Part shown: positions 8,202 through 16,310 of the stretch, piece by piece
Layout: every line of letters begins with the position of its first letter
Position numbering within the stretch: position 1 is the first letter of the stretch
Source of the DNA: CAYINU01 sp964364855
Lineage (GTDB): Bacteria > Margulisbacteria > Marinamargulisbacteria > CAYINU01
Assembly (NCBI GenBank): GCA_964364855.1
Contig: CAYINU010000005.1
Coordinates: 1-49,537 of the forward strand
DNA length: 49,537 nt
Reading direction: 5' to 3'
Position numbers and translations under genes: made by a program
Notes under the pieces: generated by a model
The model's database searches: none
Told to the model about the DNA's origin: nothing
What the model saw: only the letters and a program-made list of their open reading frames with translations

Positions 8202-8281
8202 GCGCCGTGCTGTCCCAGCTCCTGGCACGCCTTCAACTCTGGCCCGGCAGTATCCACCCTGTTATTCTGGAGCTGTTATGA
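8202..8281 (+). pseudogene. Remnant of a radical-SAM-like gene C-terminus
   Basis: In the frame ending at TGA 8279-8281, bases 8207-8233 encode VLSQLLARL. The same nine residues end the intact radical-SAM-like protein at 10536-10562, with five base differences that are all synonymous. The remnant stop overlaps the RNA-ligase ATG as ATGA, just as the intact gene's stop overlaps glyQ. The upstream part of the remnant gene has been replaced by the secreted-protein gene. Confidence 0.55.
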
Positions 8282-9003
8282 TAGAACCTCAGCTCAGTGA
8301 TTTTCCCAAACTGGAATGTCCTTTTGTTCGTCAACGGTACGCCGTGGATATTCAGGGTTTCAAAAAACATGGCAGCCGCCTGAAATTGCGGGAGCCGGAA
8401 GTATATTTGGTTACACCGGAAGTGAATCCGGGCTACGAGTGGGTCTTTGAGGACTCGGAGACCTTTGCGGTAGAGAAATTGGATGGGACCAATGTAAAGC
8501 TCAAAACCGTCAAAGGCCGATTGGAAGCGGTACAAAACCGCAAAAACGTAATCGATCCGCTACAGCTCTTGTCCGGAAAAGCCTTTATTGTGGAGGGGGT
8601 GCTGATGGCGGCGACCAAAGGGTGGATCCAATCGGAAGGGGAACAAGCGGGCGAAGTGCTGGGGCCCAAACTGCAAGCCAACCCGTACCAGCTGGACTAT
8701 CATGTGTGGTATCCGTTTGAAAAGTCGATTTCCAACTTGCGCTACAAGTCTTTTGACAACCATGCGCGTACGTTTGAGAATTGGAGCCACTGGTTTCGGG
8801 AGTTTTTGTTTAGTCCTTTCTTTTGTGCCATGCACAAGGTTCCCCACGCCCAATGTTCGATCAAAGCCGAGGGCGTGATCTTTTATAACCTCAAACGCAA
8901 AGCAGAAGGCAAGACCTATATGGCCAAACTGCGACGGGATATGTTTGATTGGTATTATTCCGACAACATTGCCATTTTGGATGCTATTAATCCTGCCGAT
9001 TAA
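8278..9003 (+). CDS. RNA-ligase-like nucleotidyltransferase
   Basis: 241 residues with a GGAG ribosome site six bases before the ATG. Motif I of the covalent nucleotidyltransferase superfamily is clear: EKLDGTN at 66-72, with K67 the expected AMP acceptor. Further motifs are IVEG (104-107), AEGVIF (197-202, motif IV) and AKLRR (216-220, motif V). This is the layout of ATP-dependent RNA ligases of the T4 Rnl2/DRB0094-like families, which seal nicks in RNA or RNA/DNA hybrids, but the protein is shorter and has no evident extra domain. Its substrate cannot be told from sequence; tRNA repair is one possibility. Its 3' end overlaps the convergent PIN gene by four bases. Confidence 0.75.
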   Translation: MIEPQLSDFPKLECPFVRQRYAVDIQGFKKHGSRLKLREPEVYLVTPEVNPGYEWVFEDSETFAVEKLDGTNVKLKTVKGRLEAVQNRKNVIDPLQLLSGKAFIVEGVLMAATKGWIQSEGEQAGEVLGPKLQANPYQLDYHVWYPFEKSISNLRYKSFDNHARTFENWSHWFREFLFSPFFCAMHKVPHAQCSIKAEGVIFYNLKRKAEGKTYMAKLRRDMFDWYYSDNIAILDAINPAD

Positions 9004-9416
9004 TGGCGTGCGTGTTTTCGCAGAAATGCCTGAGGAGTAAAGCTCTTGACTAGGCTGTGCTTAAAGTCGGCCTGGTTTCGCGTAACAATAGCGTCACAGC
9101 CCTCGCGGTGGGCAATTTCGCAGACCAGGGCGTCCTCATAATCCGAAATTGGAAGTTTTTGGGCGGAGATAAATACTTTTTGATTAAGCTCACCGATCTG
9201 AAACCGGATTAATATGTCTGACAGTAGGGCTTTGGTTTGGACGGTTCCCAGGCCTTTTTTTAGGAGGTAATACAGGGTTGGAATACTGTGTGCAGCTAAA
9301 ATGACGTCCCAAGCGCCCTGCTCAGCCAAGTTTAAGACTTCGGCAGAGTCTTCAAAATGTCCTGGCCGATTCAGGAAAATATCTAGCCAAATATTGGTAT
9401 CTAATAAGACCTTCAC
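9000..9416 (-). CDS. PIN-domain toxin (VapC-like)
   Basis: 138 residues starting at GTG (9416-9414), which overlaps the antitoxin stop as GTGA. The PIN nuclease fold is indicated by LLDTNIWLDI at 4-13 (acidic D6), the acidic SDYEDALVCEIA stretch near 90-101, and the C-terminal AIVTRNQADF strand and helix. VapC-like toxins cleave RNA, often tRNA, and are held inactive by the partner antitoxin. All usual acidic residues appear to be present, so it is probably active. Confidence 0.88.
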   Translation of the reverse strand: MKVLLDTNIWLDIFLNRPGHFEDSAEVLNLAEQGAWDVILAAHSIPTLYYLLKKGLGTVQTKALLSDILIRFQIGELNQKVFISAQKLPISDYEDALVCEIAHREGCDAIVTRNQADFKHSLVKSFTPQAFLRKHARH

Positions 9417-9661
9417 CGCGTATGTTTGGCAAGAATAGCGGCCAGTCGCAGGTCAGTCTGCGCCAGCTTTTCCAGTGCCTTGTTTTGTAATACACCTCCC
9501 CATTTTTCTGTGAATGAAGCCTTTGTGTGGGAGGCAAAAGGCAATTGATTGAATTGGTATTCGACAAATGCGGAAAGGCTAGAGAAAGACGTTTTGGCAA
9601 GATAACGCTTCGCGGCTTGCTTGCTTTTCTGGTCGATATAGAGGGTTAGTTTTTCTTTCAT
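9413..9661 (-). CDS. Antitoxin partner of the PIN toxin (ribbon-helix-helix-like)
   Basis: 82 residues from the ATG at 9661. The start MKEKLTLYIDQ is the short beta strand followed by helices expected of a ribbon-helix-helix DNA binder (KLTLYIDQKSKQAAKRYLAKTS). A longer upstream reading is unlikely, because it would cover the promoter and operator. The C-terminal part should neutralise the toxin. The gene is first in the pair and is coupled to the toxin by GTGA. Autoregulation is suggested by a 12-bp palindrome inside its promoter. Confidence 0.82.
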   Translation of the reverse strand: MKEKLTLYIDQKSKQAAKRYLAKTSFSSLSAFVEYQFNQLPFASHTKASFTEKWGGVLQNKALEKLAQTDLRLAAILAKHTR

Positions 9662-9672
9662 CGTACGTATAT

Positions 9673-9700
9673 CGTATACTTTATACGTATAACTTGTCAA
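9673..9700 (-). promoter_or_regulatory. Promoter with palindromic operator for the PIN toxin-antitoxin pair
   Basis: On the minus strand a perfect -35 TTGACA (9700-9695) is 16 bases from a -10 TATACG (9678-9673). Between them is the 12-bp perfect palindrome TTATACGTATAA (9681-9692), and a related near-palindrome of GTATAC units continues to 9663. The -10 ends 11 bases before the antitoxin ATG, so the transcript would have almost no leader. This is the expected place for repressor binding by the toxin-antitoxin complex. Confidence 0.7.
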
Positions 9701-9776
9701 TTCTTCACAAGTCTGGCCATGATGCAATAGGCTTGCCAAATGGTGAATGAGGGTGTGCTAAACTGGCCCAACTACC

Positions 9777-10583
9777 ATGATAAAGACCGTTCGATGGCTG
9801 ATCACGGAGACCCTCCAAAACTGGCAGCAGGACGTCATTTGGGTGCGACCACAATGCGCGCTGAATTGCTTTGGATGCCGGTGCATTGCAGATACGGATC
9901 GGAGTGAAATCGCACTCCTAGGCGGCACCCCCCCAGGGTATCCCCGGACCTTGACCGATCTGGTGGAGGTGGTGCGATCCGGCCAGTTTTTCGAATGGCA
10001 TTCGCATGCACGGGTTCTAAACGTGATGGGGGCCGATCCGTTGTTGGACCCCCATCTCATGTCGCTGTTGGAGGTATTGCCTGAGGTGTCCCGGCATGTT
10101 CGAGTATGGACGCCGGGAGTCATTGACGATTTTGATTGGGAAACGGCGTTGCGCTTTGTCGTGGAGTGGGTGATTTATTTGCCTGCACTGAATGCCGAGA
10201 TGTACCGCGAGATCACCGGCCGTGACTATGCGGATCGGGTATTGGCCAGGCTGGAGTGGCTTCACCGCCGCGGGGCGCGAGTGCAGGTGGCCCATATTCC
10301 CCAGGCAGCCACACTGCAGGACCTGACCGATCTGTATGACATGTGCCGCCGATCCGGTTTTGAGTTGCGGCTTTTGGTGCCCCAACACCACGATCTTACA
10401 CCTCAAGGATGGGCCTATGTCGGTCGCATGCGACGGTGCCGGGGAGTGACGTGGACAACGGTTTTGAAACCTCATCCCCATGCATGCTTGGCCATTTCCC
10501 CGGCTCGGTTTGGCAGTTTGGTTCACCTAAAAGAGGTGTTGTCCCAGCTGCTTGCCCGGCTTGGGCAAACGTATCGCATATGA
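9777..10583 (+). CDS. Radical-SAM-like protein coupled to glyQ
   Basis: 268 residues. The CX3CX2C iron-sulfur motif of radical SAM enzymes is present as C27-ALN-C31-FG-C34, with an extra C36. LNVMGADPLLDPHL resembles the GGEPLL motif after strand 2. TGRDYADRVLARLEWLHRRGARVQV fits the later barrel helices and strands, as in activase and MoaA-like members. At 268 residues it has only a core barrel. The substrate is unknown. Its stop overlaps the glyQ start (ATGA), so it is co-translated with glycyl-tRNA synthetase; whether this is functional or positional is not known. A fragment of the same family's C-terminus lies before the RNA ligase gene at 8207-8233. Confidence 0.7.
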   Translation: MIKTVRWLITETLQNWQQDVIWVRPQCALNCFGCRCIADTDRSEIALLGGTPPGYPRTLTDLVEVVRSGQFFEWHSHARVLNVMGADPLLDPHLMSLLEVLPEVSRHVRVWTPGVIDDFDWETALRFVVEWVIYLPALNAEMYREITGRDYADRVLARLEWLHRRGARVQVAHIPQAATLQDLTDLYDMCRRSGFELRLLVPQHHDLTPQGWAYVGRMRRCRGVTWTTVLKPHPHACLAISPARFGSLVHLKEVLSQLLARLGQTYRI

Positions 10584-11470
10584 TAGACTCACGGCCCATG
10601 ACGTTCCAGGAAATGATCCTCAAACTACAGGCATTCTGGTCCGCGCAGGGGTGCTTGATTGTTCAGCCCTACGACATCGAAAAAGGGGCCGGCACCATGA
10701 GCCCCCACACCTTTTTGCGGACCTTGGGTCCCGCTCCCTGGAACGTGGCCTATGTCGAGCCAGCTCGGCGTCCCACCGACGGTCGCTATGCCGAAAATCC
10801 GAACCGCCTACAACATTATTTTCAATTTCAAGTTGTCCTCAAACCCTCTCCACTCAATGTACAAAGTCTGTACATCAATAGTCTCTTGGCCATCGGCGTG
10901 ACGGCTCACGATCACGACATTCGGTTTGTGGAGGACAACTGGGAGTCGCCGACTTTGGGTGCCTGGGGCGTGGGTTGGGAAGTGTGGTTAGACGGCATGG
11001 AAATTACGCAATTCACCTACTTTCAGCAATGCGGGGGTTTTGATTGCCATCCGGTGTCTGTGGAAATCACGTATGGGCTCGAGCGCCTGGCGATGTTTAT
11101 TCAGCAAAAAAAATCGGTCTATGACTTGGTTTGGCACCGTAACGACAACCGTAACGTGACCTACGGTGACATCTACAAAGCGTCCGAGATCGAACACTCG
11201 CATTACAATTTTAATGATGCCGATGTCGATGGGCTGTTTGCCCGCTTTACTGCCTACGAAAAAGAAACGCAACAGCTGCTGGAAAAGGGCCGGGTCTTTC
11301 CGGCCTATGACTACTGCTTGAAGTGTTCGCATACGTTTAATTTGTTGGATGCCCGCGGCGCCGTTTCGGTTACCGAGCGGATGGCAATTATCTTGCGTAT
11401 CCGCAAGCTGGCGCGGGGTTGTGCCCGCAATTACCTGGTATCCATCGGAGAATTGTCTGATGAAAAATGA
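10580..11470 (+). CDS. glyQ: Glycyl-tRNA synthetase alpha subunit
   Basis: 296 residues from ATG 10580 (MIDSRPMTFQEM), which gives the same N-terminal length as E. coli GlyQ. Another ATG at 10598 is possible. The class II catalytic core shows RALGP-like LRTLGPAPW, YVEPARRPTDGRYAENPNRLQHYFQFQV (motif 2 region) and GLERLAMFIQ (motif 3). It charges tRNA-Gly as an alpha2-beta2 enzyme with GlyS. It overlaps the radical-SAM-like gene by 4 bases and glyS by 11 bases. Confidence 0.96.
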   Translation: MIDSRPMTFQEMILKLQAFWSAQGCLIVQPYDIEKGAGTMSPHTFLRTLGPAPWNVAYVEPARRPTDGRYAENPNRLQHYFQFQVVLKPSPLNVQSLYINSLLAIGVTAHDHDIRFVEDNWESPTLGAWGVGWEVWLDGMEITQFTYFQQCGGFDCHPVSVEITYGLERLAMFIQQKKSVYDLVWHRNDNRNVTYGDIYKASEIEHSHYNFNDADVDGLFARFTAYEKETQQLLEKGRVFPAYDYCLKCSHTFNLLDARGAVSVTERMAIILRIRKLARGCARNYLVSIGELSDEK

Positions 11471-13532
11471 CAGTGTAAAAAGGCATCAGTCGCTTACTTA
11501 TTTTTTAGAAATCGGACTCGAGGAAATCCCAGCGCGGTTTATGCCAGCTGTATTGGCGGATTTGAAAGCCCAGCTGGACAAGTCTCTTGTGGTGCATCGA
11601 CTGGCCTTTGATCGCGTGCAGAGCACGGGCACGTACCGACGTTTGGCGGCCCACATTTACGGTCTGGCAGATACCCAGGCGGATGAGACTGTCGTGACCC
11701 GCGGACCCGCCGTCGAGATCGGCAAGGCTGCAGACGACACGTTTTTGCCACCGGCCATCGGTTTTGCCAAGAGGTTGGGGCTCACTGCCGAGCAGTTGGA
11801 AATCCGTGACGAAGGTGGCAAATCCTTTTTGTTTGCGGTTGTCGAGAAAAAAGGACAAGATACCGAGAAAATTTTGCCCGCTGTCGTGGTCGATGCCATC
11901 AAGGCCCTCTCGCCACCCATCAGCATGCGCTGGGGCGAGGGGCAGGGGCCGTTTATCAGACCTGTGCATTGGGTAGTCAGTTTGCTGGGTCACGATGTGG
12001 TGCCGTTGACGGTGTTTGGCATCCCCGCCGGACGGACCACCTATGGCCATCGCTTTTTGACCCGCAACCCGAACACCGACCATGCCATCGATGGCGTGCC
12101 TGCTAACCTGTCCAGCTCCACCGACTACCTGTCGACGACATCTGCGATTTTTGTAGTGGCCAATGCCAATGACCGCCGCGAGTTTATCGAAGACGAACTT
12201 CGCAAGCACACAGGTGTCCGAATCGATGGAGATCTACTAGATGAAGTCGTGTTTCTGTGCGAACGGCCCACGATCTTGGAAGGGCGCTTTGACAAGACCT
12301 TCTTGGACCTGCCGGAAGAAGTCCTCATCGAAACCATGCAAAAACATCAAAAATATTTTCCAGTGTTTGCAAAAGGTAAATTGGCGGACCGATTCTTTTT
12401 TGTGGCAGATTCGGCGACCCCAAAAAACCGAGCCACCATTGTCGCCGGAAATGAATCTGTTCTCCACGCGCGGCTATCAGATGCGCAATTTTTCTGGGAG
12501 GCGGACCTGAAAACGCCGCTGGCCGAGTATGTGCCTTTGCTGGAGAACGTGGTTTTCCAAAAGAACACAGGATCAGTGGGCGATAAAGTGCGTCGCATCG
12601 AAAAACTGATTTTCGATGATGGGGTCGGTGTTGACTTAACCCCCGAACAAGCCAAGTTAGTGCGCCGGGCTGTCAGGGTATGTAAGGCGGACTTGGTGAC
12701 CCAAATGGTCAAGGAATTGCCCAAACTTCAAGGTATCATGGGTCGGTACTATGCCCAAAAAAGCGGTGAAGCCGAGTCGGTATGCCATCTTATAGAGCAG
12801 CATTATTGGCCACGATTTCCGGGGGACGCTTTGCCGGTGTATGACGAAGCGAAAGTGTTGGGAATCGCTGATCGCCTGGATACCCTCGCATGCTGTTTTA
12901 TTACGCATTTGATGCCCACCGGGTCTGCTGATCCTTGGGGGGTTAGACGGCTTGTCAGAGGCCTGTTTGACTTGATTAACACGGGACCGTTTAACCTGGA
13001 ATTGGGGGTCAAAAACGCCGTAACCCTGGTCACCGAAAAGAAGGGGGAGCCAGACGTCGCACCGCTTTTGGCGTTTTTGTCTTTGCGCCTCAAGCAATAC
13101 TGGTTGGAGTTGTCCTATGCGTTTGATCTCATCGATGCTGTTTTGGGAAACGCCATTCAGCATCCGGGAACCGCGCAGCTTACGCTGAAAACGCTAACGA
13201 ATTGGCGAAAGACAGACCCTGACGATTTTAAGCGTATCGTCCAAACTGCTGTTCGGGTTAAGCGCCTTGCTCAGCAAGGCAAAGGCGAAACGGATACCGC
13301 ACTGTTTGCCCAATTGGAAGAAAAAATCGCTTGGGCAACTTTCGAAAAAGCGGATTTTTCCAAACGAAGCCACTCGTTAACAGACTTCTGCCATGCGATG
13401 ACGACTTATTTCGAAGCTGTCATGGTCATGGCCGATGACGTGGCTATTCGCCAAAACCGGTTGGCTTTTTTGTCTGCAGTGGATGCGAAATTTAGCCAGC
13501 TAGCCAACTTTGAAAAAGTGGTTATTCTCTAG
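11460..13532 (+). CDS. glyS: Glycyl-tRNA synthetase beta subunit
   Basis: 690 residues from ATG 11460, close to the 689 of E. coli GlyS. CGGAG lies about 8 bases upstream, and the protein then begins with the family signature YFLEIGLEEIPARFM. SMRWGEGQGPFIRPVHW and LPEEVLIETMQKHQKYFPV are well-conserved GlyS blocks. The C-terminal DALR-like helical region contacts the tRNA anticodon. The start lies inside the glyQ 3' end, so synthesis of the two subunits is coupled. The stop is only 3 bases from the end of convergent acs, with no room for a separate terminator. Confidence 0.96.
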   Translation: MKNDSVKRHQSLTYFLEIGLEEIPARFMPAVLADLKAQLDKSLVVHRLAFDRVQSTGTYRRLAAHIYGLADTQADETVVTRGPAVEIGKAADDTFLPPAIGFAKRLGLTAEQLEIRDEGGKSFLFAVVEKKGQDTEKILPAVVVDAIKALSPPISMRWGEGQGPFIRPVHWVVSLLGHDVVPLTVFGIPAGRTTYGHRFLTRNPNTDHAIDGVPANLSSSTDYLSTTSAIFVVANANDRREFIEDELRKHTGVRIDGDLLDEVVFLCERPTILEGRFDKTFLDLPEEVLIETMQKHQKYFPVFAKGKLADRFFFVADSATPKNRATIVAGNESVLHARLSDAQFFWEADLKTPLAEYVPLLENVVFQKNTGSVGDKVRRIEKLIFDDGVGVDLTPEQAKLVRRAVRVCKADLVTQMVKELPKLQGIMGRYYAQKSGEAESVCHLIEQHYWPRFPGDALPVYDEAKVLGIADRLDTLACCFITHLMPTGSADPWGVRRLVRGLFDLINTGPFNLELGVKNAVTLVTEKKGEPDVAPLLAFLSLRLKQYWLELSYAFDLIDAVLGNAIQHPGTAQLTLKTLTNWRKTDPDDFKRIVQTAVRVKRLAQQGKGETDTALFAQLEEKIAWATFEKADFSKRSHSLTDFCHAMTTYFEAVMVMADDVAIRQNRLAFLSAVDAKFSQLANFEKVVIL

Positions 13533-13535
13533 CGT

Positions 13536-15476
13536 TTATCGCACCGCTTGCGCCATCTGTGCGGTTAGCTCCTCCACGACAGCTGGGTTGGCCAACGTGG
13601 TGGTGTCACCTGACGGCTTGCCCATAGCGATATCGCGCAGCAATCGGCGCATGATTTTTCCGCTGCGTGTTTTGGGGAGATCCGGCGCAAAAATAACATC
13701 TTTCGGCCTGGCGATAGCGCCGATCTGATCGGCCACAAATTGAATGAGTGTTTTACGCAAGTCCTCTGACGCAACGGCGTGTTCTTTGAGGATGACAAAA
13801 GCCATGATGGCTTCGCCTTTGATCTCGTCCGGCACACCCACGACGGCGGCTTCCGCGACGTCGGGGTAGTCGACTAGCGCACTTTCCACCTCCATGGTGC
13901 CGATACGATGACCGGCCAGTTTTAGGACGTCATCCACACGGCCGACGACCAGAATGTATCCATCGTCATCATAATAGGCGCCGTCTCCGGCAAAATAGCC
14001 GTCGTATTTGCTCCAATAGGTTTCTTTGTAGCGTTCGGGATTTTTCCACACGCCGCGCAGCATGGATGGCCAGGGTTCGGTGATGCTCAAAAAGCCTTGG
14101 CCATCGGTTTTCGGTTTGCCGTCCTCGCCCAGAATTTTGATCTCGATTCCGGGCAGCGCTAGGCCCGCGTAACCCGGTTTCATGACATTTAAAGCGGGGA
14201 GATTGGAGATTATAATGCCACCCGTTTCGGTCTGCCACCAGGTGTCCACGATAGGGCAACGACCACCGCCGATATGTTCGTGATACCACAACCAAGCCTC
14301 GGGATTGATGGGTTCCCCGACGGTGCCCAACAACCGCAGGCTGGTGAGGTCATGTTTTTTGACCAGTTGAATGTCGACCTTCATAAACGCGCGAATGGCG
14401 GTGGGCGCCGTATACAAAATCGAAATGCGATGTCTCTCGATCATGTCCCAAAAACGGCCGAAGTTCGGATAGTCGGGTGCACCTTCGTAAAGAAATACCG
14501 TCGCACCGTTCGCCAATGGCCCGTATACCACATAGGTGTGACCAGTGATCCAGCCGACATCAGCGGTGCACCAGTAGATGTCGCTGTCTTTGAGATCAAA
14601 GACGATGTAGGACGAATATTTGGCGTGGGTCATGTACCCACCTGTCGTATGGACAATACCCTTGGGTTTCCCCGTTGTGCCGGAGGTATAGAGGATAAAG
14701 AGTTCGTCTTCGCTATCCATCACTTCCGGCTCGGCCACCGAACCGGCGCGGGCCAGGACATCGTGGTACCACACGTCGCGGTCGGGCTGCATATCGGCCT
14801 CTGCCTTGTCGCCCAAGTGGCGCACGACGATGACGGCTTCGGCGCAACGGGTAGCCGGATCCTCTAGGGCTTTGTCCACCGTGGGTTTGAGTGGCACGAC
14901 ATGCCCGCGGCGAAAGCCCCCATCCGCGGTGATGATGAGCTTGGAGTCGGAGTCGATAATGCGATCTTTCAACGACTGGGCGCTAAATCCACCGAATACG
15001 ACGCTATGGATGGCACCCACCCGGGCGCAGGCCAAAATAGCCACCACGGCTTCGCAAATCATCGGCATATAGATCGTAACGCAATCCCCTTTTTGGATGC
15101 CAAACTGGTGGCGAAGGGCGTCGGCCAACCGACTGACTTCTTGATAGAGTTGGAAATAGGTCACGGTACGGATATCACCTTGCTCGCCTTCCCAAATCAG
15201 CGCGGCTTTGTGACGCCGGTGGGTGTTGATATGAACATCCAGACAATTGGCCGATGCATTCAGCTGGCCACCCAAAAACCACTTGGCGTTCGGCCGCTGC
15301 CAGTCCAGCACCGTGTGCCAGGGGGTGATCCAATGCAATTGTTTGGCCTGTTCGGCCCAAAACCCCAACCGATCTGCCTGGGCATTTTGATAGATCATGC
15401 CATCCTGAACGTTGGCGTTTTCAACAAACGACTCAGATGCAGAAAACACCTGACCGGACTCATGCATAAATGCCAT
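13536..15476 (-). CDS. acs: Acetyl-CoA synthetase (AMP-forming)
   Basis: 646 residues, the normal length. The adenylate-forming P-loop is YTSGTTGKPKGIVHTTGGY (about 265-283). DTWWQTETGG and YFAGDGAYYDDDGYILVVGR (A8 hinge) are present, and the catalytic lysine sits in PKTRSGKIMRR near residue 610. The enzyme activates acetate to acetyl-CoA through acetyl-AMP, allowing acetate use or scavenging. The SGK lysine is also the usual site of acetylation control. It is convergent with glyS and divergent from the menH-like gene across a 61-base spacer. Confidence 0.97.
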   Translation of the reverse strand: MAFMHESGQVFSASESFVENANVQDGMIYQNAQADRLGFWAEQAKQLHWITPWHTVLDWQRPNAKWFLGGQLNASANCLDVHINTHRRHKAALIWEGEQGDIRTVTYFQLYQEVSRLADALRHQFGIQKGDCVTIYMPMICEAVVAILACARVGAIHSVVFGGFSAQSLKDRIIDSDSKLIITADGGFRRGHVVPLKPTVDKALEDPATRCAEAVIVVRHLGDKAEADMQPDRDVWYHDVLARAGSVAEPEVMDSEDELFILYTSGTTGKPKGIVHTTGGYMTHAKYSSYIVFDLKDSDIYWCTADVGWITGHTYVVYGPLANGATVFLYEGAPDYPNFGRFWDMIERHRISILYTAPTAIRAFMKVDIQLVKKHDLTSLRLLGTVGEPINPEAWLWYHEHIGGGRCPIVDTWWQTETGGIIISNLPALNVMKPGYAGLALPGIEIKILGEDGKPKTDGQGFLSITEPWPSMLRGVWKNPERYKETYWSKYDGYFAGDGAYYDDDGYILVVGRVDDVLKLAGHRIGTMEVESALVDYPDVAEAAVVGVPDEIKGEAIMAFVILKEHAVASEDLRKTLIQFVADQIGAIARPKDVIFAPDLPKTRSGKIMRRLLRDIAMGKPSGDTTTLANPAVVEELTAQMAQAVR

Positions 15477-15537
15477 CGGGAACCTCCACGCGGTAGATAC
15501 AAATCGGGACGTAGGGGCTACACTATCAAAAAAGCAG

Positions 15538-16299
15538 ATGTTAGACCATCGCCCCTTCCTTCTTTTTATCCATGGCTTTATGGGCAGTGCCAGAGAGTTC
15601 GAGACCCTCGCCGCCCGGTCTTTTCATGATTATTCTTATGGCTGTTTTTTGTTGCCCGGGCATGACGAGGTGCCGATTGATTCGCGTACGAACTGGAAAA
15701 CCGTTGCCGATGCCATCTCACAGTATTTGGACAAAAAGGATGTGGCCCAGGCTGTGTTGGTTGGCTATTCGATGGGTGGGCGGATGGCGTTGGGGATGGC
15801 CCACTTGCATCCCGGTCGTGTAGCCGGTTTGGTGCTGACGTCGGTGAATCCGGGGTTGGCCACAGCTGAGGATCGACAGCAGCGTTTGACTGCTGACCAG
15901 CAATTGGTTCAACGGTTGAAAGAATCCGACTTTGAGGCGTTTTTGGCCGACTGGTATGCACAACCCCTGTTTGGGTCTCTTCAAAGCAAATCTGTCTATC
16001 GGGATGTCCTGGTGCATCGCCAGGCCCAAAATCCCCAGGCCCTGGCCCAGGCTGCCGTACAGCTCAGTATCGCCCATCATCCCGACTTCCAGCCGATGGC
16101 GGGCAGGCTGCAAAAGCCGGTGTTACTCCTGACGGGTGGCGCGGATAAAAAAGCGGTGGGCCTAGCTAAGGACTGGCAGGCGAAATGGCCATCGCTAAGG
16201 TGGGTATCGATGCCCCATGCCGGACATGCCGTCTATGTTGAACAACCGAATACATGGGCGATGGCGATTCGTGACTTTCTTTTGGCCGAAACAGTTTAG
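15538..16299 (+). CDS. menH: Alpha/beta hydrolase, MenH-like (SHCHC synthase)
   Basis: 253 residues. FLLFIHGFMGSAREF (oxyanion loop), nucleophile elbow VGYSMGGRMAL (Ser78), TSVNPGLATAEDRQQR, FLADWYAQPLF and the terminal MPHAGHAVYVE (His near 229) match the MenH pattern well. MenH catalyses the pyruvate-eliminating step that gives SHCHC in menaquinone synthesis. No other men gene is in the window, so the assignment rests on motifs alone and a related hydrolase is possible. No clear ribosome site precedes the ATG. Confidence 0.65.
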   Translation: MLDHRPFLLFIHGFMGSAREFETLAARSFHDYSYGCFLLPGHDEVPIDSRTNWKTVADAISQYLDKKDVAQAVLVGYSMGGRMALGMAHLHPGRVAGLVLTSVNPGLATAEDRQQRLTADQQLVQRLKESDFEAFLADWYAQPLFGSLQSKSVYRDVLVHRQAQNPQALAQAAVQLSIAHHPDFQPMAGRLQKPVLLLTGGADKKAVGLAKDWQAKWPSLRWVSMPHAGHAVYVEQPNTWAMAIRDFLLAETV

Positions 16300-16310
16300 T
16301 GCGACACCCT

